Source: Actinomycetes bacterium
GTDB lineage: Bacteria; Actinomycetota; Actinomycetes; Actinomycetales; Cellulomonadaceae
DNA length: 13,673 nt
Direction of reading: 5' to 3'
Assembly (NCBI GenBank): GCA_023432565.1
Contig: JAEYUL010000028.1
Span: forward strand, 1-13,673
Below, one piece after another: positions 6,113 through 13,330 of this stretch (position 1 is its first letter; every line of letters begins with the position of its first letter). The notes beneath the pieces are model-generated. The model worked only from the letters and a program-made list of their open reading frames with translations. It made no database searches and was not told the DNA's origin. The position numbers and the translations under genes were made by a program.

Positions 6113-6179
6113 CACGACGAACGGGCCCGGTCCCGCCTGCTCCGTGGAGCGAGGCGGGACCGGGCCCGTCGACGTCGTG
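6113..6179. terminator. Very long bidirectional hairpin terminator between tRNA-Thr and the convergent thioredoxin-domain gene
   Basis: ACGGGCCCGGTCCCGCCT (6121-6138) is the exact complement of 6152-6169, an 18-bp perfect stem. Inside it GCTCC (6139-6143) pairs with GGAGC (6146-6150), leaving G6151 bulged. Outside it CACGACG (6113-6119) pairs with CGTCGTG (6173-6179) across a small internal loop. It lies 6 bp from the minus-strand stop at 6185 and 24 nt after the tRNA, so it can terminate both transcripts. There is no T-run. Confidence 0.8.
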
Positions 6180-6184
6180 GCGCC

Positions 6185-7114
6185 TTACTTCTTGGCGGCG
6201 ACCGCTGCCTCGACGGCCTCCTTCAACGGACCCTGCTGGTACAGCAGGCCCTGGTCGCCGTCCTCGGCGGGCCACTTCTGGCCGTCGATGAGGATGGTCG
6301 GCGTGCCCACGCGGCCGAGGTCGATCTGCATCTGCTGCGTCGCGGCCGAGACCCACGGGGCGAAGGTGCGCCACGTGCCCGTGCGCTGCTCCTTGTCCTC
6401 GCCGACCTCGTAGGTGCCCTCGACGGTGTCCGTGAAGGTCGCGGCGACGTCCTGGGGCACCCCGACCTCGATCGCGATGTCCTCGATCTCGTCGTCCGTC
6501 GGGCCGGCGGTGCCCTCCTTGGGCTGGTTCTTGAACAGCGCCGTGACGAACTCGGCGAAGTGCTCCGGGGACTTGTCGGCGACGACGGCCGCGGCGTTGG
6601 CCGCGCGCGTCGAGAACGACGTGCCCTTCGACTGCGAGTCGAGGAACGAGATCGGGCGGTAGTCGACCGTCACGCCGTCCTCGGCGGCGAGCGCCTCGAG
6701 GTCGGCAGAGTTGGCGGTGTCGAACAGGCCGCAGTACGGGCACATGAAGTCGAAGTAGACCGTCACGACCACGTCGTCGGCGCCCTGCTCGCCCACGCCC
6801 GCGGCGCTCACCGGGATGCCGCCGACGTCGTTGGCGGTCGAGGGAGCGGTGACGTCCGCGAGGACGGGCGCGACGACCTGCGCCGACGAGCCGCCGTACA
6901 CGACCGACCCGTAGCGCGCCTCGCGCTCGGAGTTGTCCTTGATCGTGATGCCCACGACGACCGCGACCGCGACGACGACCAGCGTGAGCAGGCCGGCACT
7001 CAGGATCTTGGTGCGCCGGGCCTTGCGTTCCTGCTGCTGGCGCATCTGCTGGGCCCTGACGCGCGCCTCCTCGCGGCGCTGCGCCTTGGTCGGCTTGGGG
7101 TCGTTCGTGGGCAC
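6185..7114 (-). CDS. Membrane-anchored DsbA-like thioredoxin-domain oxidoreductase, 309 aa
   Basis: A thiol-disulfide oxidoreductase expected to act outside the membrane on exported proteins. A charged, Arg/Gln-rich cytoplasmic N-terminus (1-36) precedes one membrane helix (about 37-58). The extracytoplasmic DsbA-type domain (about 85-309) has active site VYFDFMCPYCGLF with Cys125 and Cys128. It also has an alpha-helical insertion and the cis-proline loop VGTPTILIDG (Pro272). This matches the actinobacterial Thioredoxin_4/DsbA family of single-pass proteins. The GTG at 7114 is chosen because GAGGAGA lies about 7 nt upstream; further in-frame sequence upstream looks non-coding. TACCCT (minus strand, 7153 to 7148) is a possible -10. 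It is 88 nt downstream of the kinase gene on the same strand, so co-transcription is possible. The cysteine-rich secreted protein at 1859-2731 is a conceivable client. Confidence 0.92.
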   Translation of the reverse strand: MPTNDPKPTKAQRREEARVRAQQMRQQQERKARRTKILSAGLLTLVVVAVAVVVGITIKDNSEREARYGSVVYGGSSAQVVAPVLADVTAPSTANDVGGIPVSAAGVGEQGADDVVVTVYFDFMCPYCGLFDTANSADLEALAAEDGVTVDYRPISFLDSQSKGTSFSTRAANAAAVVADKSPEHFAEFVTALFKNQPKEGTAGPTDDEIEDIAIEVGVPQDVAATFTDTVEGTYEVGEDKEQRTGTWRTFAPWVSAATQQMQIDLGRVGTPTILIDGQKWPAEDGDQGLLYQQGPLKEAVEAAVAAKK

Positions 7115-7202
7115 GGTCTCTCCTCGGTCATGGGGGCGACTGCCCACAGGGTACGGTGCGATCCCGTGCGCCGTGGCCACTCCCGGTGAGGCGACGGGCT
7201 GC

Positions 7203-9245
7203 TCAGGGAATGGTCGGCACAGCCGCGGGCGCCCACACGATGCCCGCCCCGTTGGACACGAGGGCCGCGATCACGAGCGCGGCGACCAGGCAGACCGTCA
7301 CCAGCACGAGCGCTCCCACGCGCCCGGGGGCGACGACCGCAAGGGCTCGTCGTGCCCCCGTCCGGGTCATGCCGGACGCGGGACCCCACCACACGGTCAC
7401 GAGCCACAGCAGGACGAGCCCGGTGACGACGAGCGCCGCGGCTGTGCCGTCCACGTCGTCGCCGGCGGTCAGGTCCCCGATCGTCCACGTCCCGTTGTCC
7501 ACCAGCCACGCCACCGCGCCGCCGACGAGCAGGATCCCGCACGACGCGACCACGAACGACGGGACCAGCCCGACGACGGCGCGCAGCAGGTACCACGGCG
7601 AGGCCGCGAGCGTGCGGGGGACGTCGCTGGCGCGCACGCCGCGCACCTCGCGTCGTGCGTGCATCGCCTCGACCGCGGTGCCGTACGTGCGCACGAGCAG
7701 CAGGAGCACCACGAGCACGACGAGCACGAGAACGGGCGCGAGGGCGGCCGCGGCCACGACCAGCGCCGCGAGGGCCAGCAGCGAGCCCCAGCGGCGCACC
7801 GCGGGCGGGCGGACGTAGCCGGACCCCTCGGGCACGAGCTCGGAGGCGTCGAGGTCCTCCTCGATCCAGTCCACGCCCTCGTCCGGGCCGGTCTCGTCGC
7901 CCCATGCCTCGTCGTCCCAGGCCTCGTCGTCCCACTCGCCCGCCTCGTCCTCGGGCGACTGCGCGCGCCGGAAGCCGTCCGGAGCCAGACGCTGGCCGGG
8001 CGCGGACCGCAGGTCGACGTCCAGGTCCTGGGGGTTGTCGGGGTCGTCGTAGTCGTCGAAGTCCGTGCGCCCCGCGCCCGCCGGCATCACGCGCGTGGCG
8101 CCGTCGTGCGCGCCCTGCGCCGGCAGCACGCGCGTCGCGTCGGGCTTGACGGTCGGGCTCACGGCGGGGTTGTCGATCACGGTCGTCGCCGCGAGCTCGT
8201 CCCGCGCGTCGTCGTCGGCCTCGTCGGCCTCGCCCTGCTCGTCGTCCTCGCTGCCGTGGTCGTCGACGTCGTCCTCGGAGTCGTCGTCCTCGGAGTCGTC
8301 GTCCTCCGAGTCGTCGTCCTCGTGGTCGTCGCCCCGCTCGTCGTCGTCCTCGTCGTCGTCCTCGTCGGCCTCGTCGTCGAGGCCGTCGACCGGGTAGGCG
8401 AGGGTCGTCTCGTCGCCCTCGGGTGAGTCTCCGTCGACCGCGACGACCGCGAGCATCGCGACGAGGTCGTCGCCCTCCAGCCGCTCAGCGGGGTCCGGGT
8501 CGAGCGCACGGCGCAGGGCGTCAGCCGTGAGCGGCCCGAGCCCGTCCAGGTCCGCCTCCCCGGTGCGCGCGCGGGCGAGCACGGCCTGCAGCGGGCGCGT
8601 GCCGAAGGGAGGCCGGCCCGTCGCCGCGAACGCCAGCACCGCGGCCATGCCCCACAGGTCCGTCGCGGGCGACGGCTCGTCCCCGTCCAGCAGCTCGGGC
8701 GCGAGGTAGCCCGGCGTGCCCACGACGAGACCCGCGGAGGTGACCTGCGCGGAGTCGTCACCCGCCGCCTGCGCGATGCCGAAGTCGATGAGCACCGGGC
8801 CGTCCGGGGTGACCAGCACGTTCGTCGGCTTGAGGTCGCGGTGCACCACCCCGGCGGCGTGCACCGCGGCGAGCGCGTCGAACAGCCCCTCCGCGAGGTT
8901 GCGCAGCTCGTCCGGCGGCAGCGGCCCGGATGCCTGCACGTGCTCCTCGAGATTCGGTCCGTCGACCAGCTCGGTGACGATGAACGCCTCCGTCGAGTCC
9001 GCCTCGGCGTCCAGCACGGACGCGACGGCCTTGTGCCGCAGCCGCTGGAGCGCCACGACCTCCCGGCGCAGGCGGTCGCGCCCCTCGGCGTCCGCGCCGA
9101 TCTGCGGGTGCAGCAGCTTGAGCGCCACCGCGGTGCCACCGTCGTCCACCGCCCGGTAGACCGTGCCCATCCCGCCGGAGCCCAGAGGCGCCACGATCGT
9201 GTACCCACCGATCTGCGACCCCGGCGCCAGCCCGATCCGCTCCAT
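7203..9245 (-). CDS. Membrane Ser/Thr protein kinase (Hanks type) with acidic linker and multi-helix C-terminus, 680 aa
   Basis: A eukaryotic-like kinase. The catalytic domain (about 12-270) has the glycine loop GSGGMGTVYRA (22-32), Lys43, Glu62, HRDLKPTN (135-142; catalytic Asp137, Asn142), DFG (154-156) and GTPGYLAPE (176-184). A long disordered linker follows, with an extremely acidic stretch (287-350), two TRV-P segments (371-388) and another acidic, Trp-containing stretch (437-464). The C-terminus has about five membrane helices (487-525, about 560-590, 610-632, 645-672) and no PASTA or other extracellular sensor domain. Unlike PknB it therefore probably senses the membrane or only tethers the kinase. 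The ATG at 9245 has no Shine-Dalgarno sequence, but TAGCGT lies 8 nt upstream, suggesting a leaderless mRNA. It is divergent from otsA across 142 bp. Its substrates are unknown. Confidence 0.93.
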   Translation of the reverse strand: MERIGLAPGSQIGGYTIVAPLGSGGMGTVYRAVDDGGTAVALKLLHPQIGADAEGRDRLRREVVALQRLRHKAVASVLDAEADSTEAFIVTELVDGPNLEEHVQASGPLPPDELRNLAEGLFDALAAVHAAGVVHRDLKPTNVLVTPDGPVLIDFGIAQAAGDDSAQVTSAGLVVGTPGYLAPELLDGDEPSPATDLWGMAAVLAFAATGRPPFGTRPLQAVLARARTGEADLDGLGPLTADALRRALDPDPAERLEGDDLVAMLAVVAVDGDSPEGDETTLAYPVDGLDDEADEDDDEDDDERGDDHEDDDSEDDDSEDDDSEDDVDDHGSEDDEQGEADEADDDARDELAATTVIDNPAVSPTVKPDATRVLPAQGAHDGATRVMPAGAGRTDFDDYDDPDNPQDLDVDLRSAPGQRLAPDGFRRAQSPEDEAGEWDDEAWDDEAWGDETGPDEGVDWIEEDLDASELVPEGSGYVRPPAVRRWGSLLALAALVVAAAALAPVLVLVVLVVLLLLVRTYGTAVEAMHARREVRGVRASDVPRTLAASPWYLLRAVVGLVPSFVVASCGILLVGGAVAWLVDNGTWTIGDLTAGDDVDGTAAALVVTGLVLLWLVTVWWGPASGMTRTGARRALAVVAPGRVGALVLVTVCLVAALVIAALVSNGAGIVWAPAAVPTIP
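8266..8325 (-). repeat. 15-bp tandem repeat, about 4 copies, in the acidic linker of the kinase
   Basis: Units tcgtcgtcctcggag (8281-8295) and tcgtcgtcctccgag (8296-8310) are flanked by one degenerate copy on each side (8266-8280, 8311-8325). On the coding strand each unit gives the pentapeptide Ser-Glu-Asp-Asp-Asp. The unit is a multiple of three, so copy-number change keeps the frame and would only alter linker length. Confidence 0.8.
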
Positions 9246-9253
9246 GCCTGGCC

Positions 9254-9259
9254 ACGCTA
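9254..9259 (-). promoter_or_regulatory. Candidate -10 element for a leaderless Ser/Thr kinase transcript
   Basis: On the minus strand TAGCGT (9259 to 9254) fits TANNNT and ends 8 nt before the ATG at 9245. TTCGCG (9283 to 9278) at 18-nt spacing is a weak -35. No ribosome binding site precedes the ATG. Confidence 0.4.
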
Positions 9260-9324
9260 GGGGGCGTCGCGCGAGCGCGCGAACAGGCGCGCGGACCCCG
9301 GCGACCGGGCACCCGGACGGGCGT

Positions 9325-9345
9325 TCGGGGGGCGGAGTCCCCCGA
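9325..9345. promoter_or_regulatory. 7-bp inverted repeat in the otsA upstream region
   Basis: TCGGGGG (9325-9331) and CCCCCGA (9339-9345) are exact complements around a 7-nt spacer. They lie 43 bp upstream of the otsA start and just before TAGGGT (9354-9359), a possible otsA -10. The position would suit an operator acting on otsA. The sequence is low in complexity, so confidence is limited. Confidence 0.35.
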
Positions 9346-9387
9346 CCTGCGGCTAGGGTCAAGAAACAGTCAATCCCGGGAGATGTA

Positions 9388-10827
9388 GTGCCTGCCGTGC
9401 CGCACGACGGCTACGACCTCGTGGTCGTGGCCAACCGCCTGCCTGTCGACATCAACGTGAACGAGGCGGGCGAGACCGCCTGGACCCGCTCCCCCGGAGG
9501 GCTGGTGACGGCGCTCGCGCCCGTCATGGCCCAGGCTGACGGAGCCTGGGTCGGCTGGGGCGGGGCGCCCGACCTCGAGCTCGAGCCGTTCGAGGTCGAC
9601 GGCACGATGCTCGTGCCGGTCACCCTGTCGGCCACCGACGTCGAGCAGTACTACGAGGGGTTCTCCAACGACACCTTGTGGCCCCTGTACCACGACGTCA
9701 TCGCCCCGCCGACGTTCCACCGGCACTGGTGGGACGCCTACCGCAGGGTCAACGCGCGGTTCGCCGAGGCGGCCGCGGCGCAGGCCGCCCACGGCGCGAC
9801 GGTCTGGGTGCACGACTACCAGCTGCAGCTCGTGCCCCAGCTGCTGCGCAAGCTGCGCCCCGACCTGCGGATCGGGTACTTCCACCACATCCCGTTCCCA
9901 CCGCTGGAGATCTTCGCCCAGCTGCCGTGGCGCCGCGCGGTCGTCGAGGGCCTGCTCGGGGCGGACCTGATCGGCTTCCAGCGCGGCGGGGACGCCGCCA
10001 ACTTCGTGCGCGTCGTGCGCCGCCTGACGGACCTGACCACGCGCGGCCAGGTGATCACGCTCGAGGACGCCCACGGCCGGGTGCTGCGGCACGTGCGGGC
10101 CGCGGCCTTCCCCATCTCGATCGACTCGGGGGCCTTCGACGCGCTCGCCCGCACCGACGAGGTGCAGCTGCGGGCCAAGGAGATCCGCCGCGAGCTCGGC
10201 GACCCCAGGACGCTGCTGCTCGGCGTCGACCGGCTCGACTACACCAAGGGCATCCGGCACCGCATCAAGGCCTACGGCGAGCTGCTCGCGGACGGCCGCC
10301 TGTCCCCCAGCGACACCACCCTCGTCCAGGTCGCCTCCCCGAGCCGCGAGAACGTGGGCGCGTACGCCCAGCTGCGCGACGACGTCGAGCTGCTCGTCGG
10401 GCGGATCAACGGCGACTACGGGCAGGTGGGGCACGCGCCCGTGCAGTACCTGCACCAGTCGTTCCCGATGGAGGAGATGGCGGCCCTCTACCTCGCGGCG
10501 GACGTCATGCTCGTCACCGCGCTGCGCGACGGCATGAACCTCGTCGCCAAGGAGTACGTCGCGGCCAGGTCCGACGACCGCGGTGCGCTCGTGCTGAGCG
10601 AGTTCACCGGCGCGGCCGACGAGCTGACGGGTGCGATCCTCGTGAACCCGCACGACATCGACGGCATGAAGGACGCGATCACGTACGCCGCGCACCTCGA
10701 GCCGCGCGAGGCCCGCAAGCGCATGCGTCGCCTGCGCCGGCGGGTCCTCGGCCACGACGTCAACGCCTGGTCGCAGGAGTTCCTCGCCGTGCTGACCGCC
10801 GTGCCGCTGCGGACCAGCCATGTCTGA
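9388..10827 (+). CDS. otsA: Trehalose-6-phosphate synthase (glycosyltransferase family 20), 479 aa
   Basis: Transfers glucose from a nucleotide sugar (UDP- or GDP-glucose) to glucose-6-phosphate, giving trehalose-6-phosphate in the cytoplasm. Numbering from the GTG at 9388, family hallmarks are VANRLPVD with Arg17, SPGGLVTAL (Gly37-Gly38), WVGWGG, VHDYQLQLVP (Asp143), GYFHHIPFP, GVDRLDYTKGI (Arg281, Lys286) and LRDGMNLVAKEY (Asp380, Glu388). These match the substrate and donor-site residues of E. coli OtsA. Length is normal and no phosphatase domain is fused. The GTG at 9388 follows GGGAGA by about 4 nt; a second GTG at 9397 is possible. The frame is open far upstream, but that would overlap the divergent kinase gene. 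It overlaps otsB by 8 nt, indicating an operon. TAGGGT at 9354-9359 is a candidate -10. Confidence 0.97.
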   Translation: MPAVPHDGYDLVVVANRLPVDINVNEAGETAWTRSPGGLVTALAPVMAQADGAWVGWGGAPDLELEPFEVDGTMLVPVTLSATDVEQYYEGFSNDTLWPLYHDVIAPPTFHRHWWDAYRRVNARFAEAAAAQAAHGATVWVHDYQLQLVPQLLRKLRPDLRIGYFHHIPFPPLEIFAQLPWRRAVVEGLLGADLIGFQRGGDAANFVRVVRRLTDLTTRGQVITLEDAHGRVLRHVRAAAFPISIDSGAFDALARTDEVQLRAKEIRRELGDPRTLLLGVDRLDYTKGIRHRIKAYGELLADGRLSPSDTTLVQVASPSRENVGAYAQLRDDVELLVGRINGDYGQVGHAPVQYLHQSFPMEEMAALYLAADVMLVTALRDGMNLVAKEYVAARSDDRGALVLSEFTGAADELTGAILVNPHDIDGMKDAITYAAHLEPREARKRMRRLRRRVLGHDVNAWSQEFLAVLTAVPLRTSHV

Positions 10828-11617
10828 GGCCACCACGTCCACGGGGCAGGTCCGCACCGTGCTCGAGCGCCTCGGACGCGACTCGACGGCACGCCCGCTG
10901 CTCGTCGCGCTCGACTTCGACGGGACGCTCGCCCCGCTGCAGGACGACCCGACGCTCTCGCGCATCCTGCCCGAGGGGATCGAGCCGCTGCGCACGCTCG
11001 TCGCGACCGACGGCGTGGCGCTCGCGCTCGTGTCGGGACGCGCGCTGCACGACCTGCACGAGCTCGCGCAGGTCCCGGTCGGCACGTACCTCATCGGCTC
11101 GCACGGCGCCGAGCGGGCCCGCGTGACCCGGCACGGCCTCGACCGCGACGTCGTGCAGCTGAGCGACGACCAGGCCGACCGGCTCGCGGCGCTGGGCGCA
11201 CGCGCGTCGCAGATCGCCCGCGGCCGTGACGGCGTGTGGGTCGAGACCAAGCCGACCGCGGTCGTCGTGCACACCCGGCTCGCCGAGCCGGACGACGCGC
11301 GCGCCGCCGAGACGCAGGCCCTCGCGCTGGGGGAGGAGCTCGGTTCGGGCGTGCTGCACGGCAAGGACGTCGTGGAGATCTCGGTGCTGCACGCGAGCAA
11401 GGGCGAGGCGCTGCGCGCGCTGCGCGACGAGCTGGGCGCACGCGTCGTCGTCTACGCGGGCGACGACGTGACCGACGAGCACGCGTTCGCGGTGCTCACC
11501 GACGACGACGTGACCGTCAAGGTCGGTCCCGGCGAGACGTCCGCGCGCCTGCGCGCCCGGGACCCGCACGAGCTGGTGGCCGCGCTCGCCGCCCTGGCCG
11601 GCACGCTGCACACCTGA
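10820..11617 (+). CDS. otsB: Trehalose-6-phosphate phosphatase (HAD superfamily), 265 aa
   Basis: Dephosphorylates trehalose-6-phosphate to trehalose, completing the OtsAB pathway for this compatible solute and storage sugar. HAD motifs are all visible: motif I ALDFDGTLAP (nucleophile Asp32, acid/base Asp34), motif II LALVSGR (Ser72), the substrate-cap segment GSHGAE (93-98), motif III Lys194 in HASKGEAL, and motif IV YAGDDVTDE (Asp215, Asp216, Asp219). Length is typical for stand-alone OtsB. The ATG at 10820 lies within the last codons of otsA (8-nt overlap), so it is translated by coupling. A 73-bp gap follows before the next gene, without an obvious strong terminator. Confidence 0.96.
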   Translation: MSEATTSTGQVRTVLERLGRDSTARPLLVALDFDGTLAPLQDDPTLSRILPEGIEPLRTLVATDGVALALVSGRALHDLHELAQVPVGTYLIGSHGAERARVTRHGLDRDVVQLSDDQADRLAALGARASQIARGRDGVWVETKPTAVVVHTRLAEPDDARAAETQALALGEELGSGVLHGKDVVEISVLHASKGEALRALRDELGARVVVYAGDDVTDEHAFAVLTDDDVTVKVGPGETSARLRARDPHELVAALAALAGTLHT

Positions 11618-11690
11618 GCGCGCTGGTCTCCCCGCGGATCACCCGGCGCACGCGCTGTCCCGGGGCGGCGGTCGGTGCGATCATCCCGGG

Positions 11691-13124
11691 GTGTCGCGGA
11701 TCGAGGTCGAGCTCGTCGAGGAGGAGCCCGTCGAGCCGTCGCCCGGGCCCGAGCGCACGGACGAGCGGGTGCGGCGCCTGCGCTGGTGGCTCGTGCTGGG
11801 CGTCGCTCTGCTCGTCGTCGCGGCGGCGTCGGTCCAGCACGTCGTCGACGCCCGGCGCGTCGCGCAGGCGACCCGGTTCGACCACGTCCCCGGCGTCCTG
11901 CCGCGGTTCGAGGGATCGGCTGCGTTCGGGTCCACGGGCGAGGCCGTCGACCCCCGCCAGCTGGTCCCCGTGGGCCCGGTCGCCGTCCTCGCGCGCACCG
12001 ACACCACGACCGCGTCGGTCGTCGCGTTCGAGCGAGCGACCGCTCGGCGCGCCTGGTCGACGCGCGTCCCGTTGCGTCCGGAGGTCGCCTCGTCCCTCGC
12101 CCAGGACCAGACGCGGCCCGCGGCCTCGTGCCGGGCGATGGGTGCACCCGGCACGGCGTCATGGGGCGAGCACGTGGCGTGCGAGATCAGGCCCGGCACG
12201 GTCCGGCTGCCCCGGGTCGACCCGACGCAGCTCGTCGTGCTGCGCACGTCCGACGGCGCGCTCGTCGACACGCGCCCCCTGCTCGCCGAGGCGTGGACGG
12301 TCGCGGGCTCCCACGTGGTGACGGCCGTCGCCGAGCGCGACGAGACCGGCAGCGAGTCCTGGACGGTGCGTGCCGGCACCGCGTCCGGCGAACCGGTCTG
12401 GACGTGGCGGGCGAGCGCGCCCGTCGCCCGCGAGTCGACGACGTACTCGGCGTCGCTGGAAGCCTCGGCGCCCGGCACGCTCCTGACCGTGCGGGGCCGT
12501 TGGTGGCTGCTCGACGAGGACGGCAGGCTCGTGCGCGAAGGCGGCGGGCCCGGCGTCGGGACGGTGCCCGCACGTGCGGGCGCCGTGCTCGAGACGGACA
12601 GCAGCGGCTCGCGCCTGGTGGGCACCGAGGGCGCACAGGACCTCCGCGAGACGCTGCTGCCCCTGCTGGTCGACGACGGCAGCGCGCCCGACACCGTGTG
12701 GTTCTCGCAGCCCACGGACGACGGCGGCCAGGTCGTCGCGCGCTCGACCGCGACCGCGGAGGTGACGTGGCGGCGTGACCTCGTCGCCCGCTCCGCGCTG
12801 CTGCTCGACGGGCGGCTGTACGTCTGCAACGAGCGCACGATCGCCGCGCTCGACGCACGCGACGGGACCACGCTGTGGCAGGCCGCCCGGTCGGCGCCGT
12901 GGTGCGACCTCGTGACGGACGGACGCGTGGTGGTCGCGGTGGACGACGGCCTCGACCTGGCCGCCTACGGCCTCGAGGACGGACGCGAACGGTGGACCGC
13001 GCAGTTCGCCCTGGGCGACGTCGACACCGCGTTCCCGCCGACGGGTCTCGCCGTCACCGAGTGGCCCTCCGGGCTCGTCTCGCTGCTGGTGCCCGGCCTC
13101 CCCATGGACGTCGAACGCCGCTGA
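11691..13124 (+). CDS. Single-pass membrane protein with PQQ-like beta-propeller repeats, 477 aa
   Basis: The function is not known. An acidic, Pro/Glu-rich cytoplasmic N-terminus (1-31) precedes one membrane helix (about 32-50). A large extracytoplasmic domain follows with strand-rich repeats of the PQQ-binding-like type. The clearest are a 'TIAALDARDGTTLWQ' segment and the following 'DLAAYGLEDGRERW' segment; an earlier 'SVVAFERATARRAW' copy is weaker. These fit the A-x-D-x-x-x-G-x-x-x-W repeat motif, although PQQ binding itself is not implied. Four cysteines in the domain (CRAMG, HVACEI, YVCNE, PWCDL) could form two disulfides. The GTG at 11691 lacks a Shine-Dalgarno sequence; GATCAT lies 6 nt upstream, consistent with leaderless expression. 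It lies 73 bp downstream of otsB but may have its own promoter. It could be an envelope scaffold or sensor. Confidence 0.8.
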   Translation: MSRIEVELVEEEPVEPSPGPERTDERVRRLRWWLVLGVALLVVAAASVQHVVDARRVAQATRFDHVPGVLPRFEGSAAFGSTGEAVDPRQLVPVGPVAVLARTDTTTASVVAFERATARRAWSTRVPLRPEVASSLAQDQTRPAASCRAMGAPGTASWGEHVACEIRPGTVRLPRVDPTQLVVLRTSDGALVDTRPLLAEAWTVAGSHVVTAVAERDETGSESWTVRAGTASGEPVWTWRASAPVARESTTYSASLEASAPGTLLTVRGRWWLLDEDGRLVREGGGPGVGTVPARAGAVLETDSSGSRLVGTEGAQDLRETLLPLLVDDGSAPDTVWFSQPTDDGGQVVARSTATAEVTWRRDLVARSALLLDGRLYVCNERTIAALDARDGTTLWQAARSAPWCDLVTDGRVVVAVDDGLDLAAYGLEDGRERWTAQFALGDVDTAFPPTGLAVTEWPSGLVSLLVPGLPMDVERR

Positions 13125-13330
13125 CGCGACCCGGGCGGACGGGCGGACCGCCCCGGCGGCGGGCAGGGCAGGACGTGGGACCGGCAGGTCCGGCACCCCG
13201 GTCACGTGTGGCAGGATGAGCGCAGACCGACGTGGGTTCGCCCGCCCCGGTCTGTGTCGGTGAAGACACTGGACACCCTCCACGACGGATCGTCCGGCAC
13301 GTACCTGCCGGTGAAGGGATTGGTAGCGCC
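13125..13330 (+). promoter_or_regulatory. Intergenic region upstream of the ABC ATPase gene with two inverted repeats
   Basis: This 206-bp region carries GTGTC-N6-GACAC (13254-13269) and CCGGCA-N6-TGCCGG (13294-13311). The second is close to the start codon and would lie in the 5' leader, followed by AAGGGA about 11 nt before the ATG as a weak ribosome binding site. No promoter hexamers are convincing. Sugar transporter genes are usually regulated, so the first dyad is a candidate operator. Confidence 0.4.
13131..13156 (+). terminator. Hairpin after the PQQ-like protein gene
   Basis: CCGGGCGG (13131-13138) pairs with CCGCCCCGG (13148-13156), leaving C13151 bulged, around a 9-nt loop. It begins 6 nt after the stop codon. 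There is no T-run. A second small hairpin, GGACC-GGCA-GGTCC, lies at 13178-13191. Confidence 0.4.

Noticed and set aside
6013..6179. tRNA plus long inverted repeat as an integration site
   Set aside because: No integrase gene and no duplicated tRNA 3' end were seen, and the flanking genes are intact. The inverted repeat is explained as a bidirectional terminator.
8266..8325. Regular repeats that could suggest a CRISPR array
   Set aside because: The units are contiguous 15-bp tandem copies within a coding frame, with no spacers and no cas genes nearby.
9163..9387. Upstream extension of OtsA
   Set aside because: It overlaps the 5' end of the divergent kinase gene and adds sequence foreign to the OtsA family. 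Homology starts just after 9388.
9370..11400. 676-aa open frame antisense to otsA and otsB
   Set aside because: It is a high-GC shadow of well-supported genes, with no recognisable motifs and biased composition.
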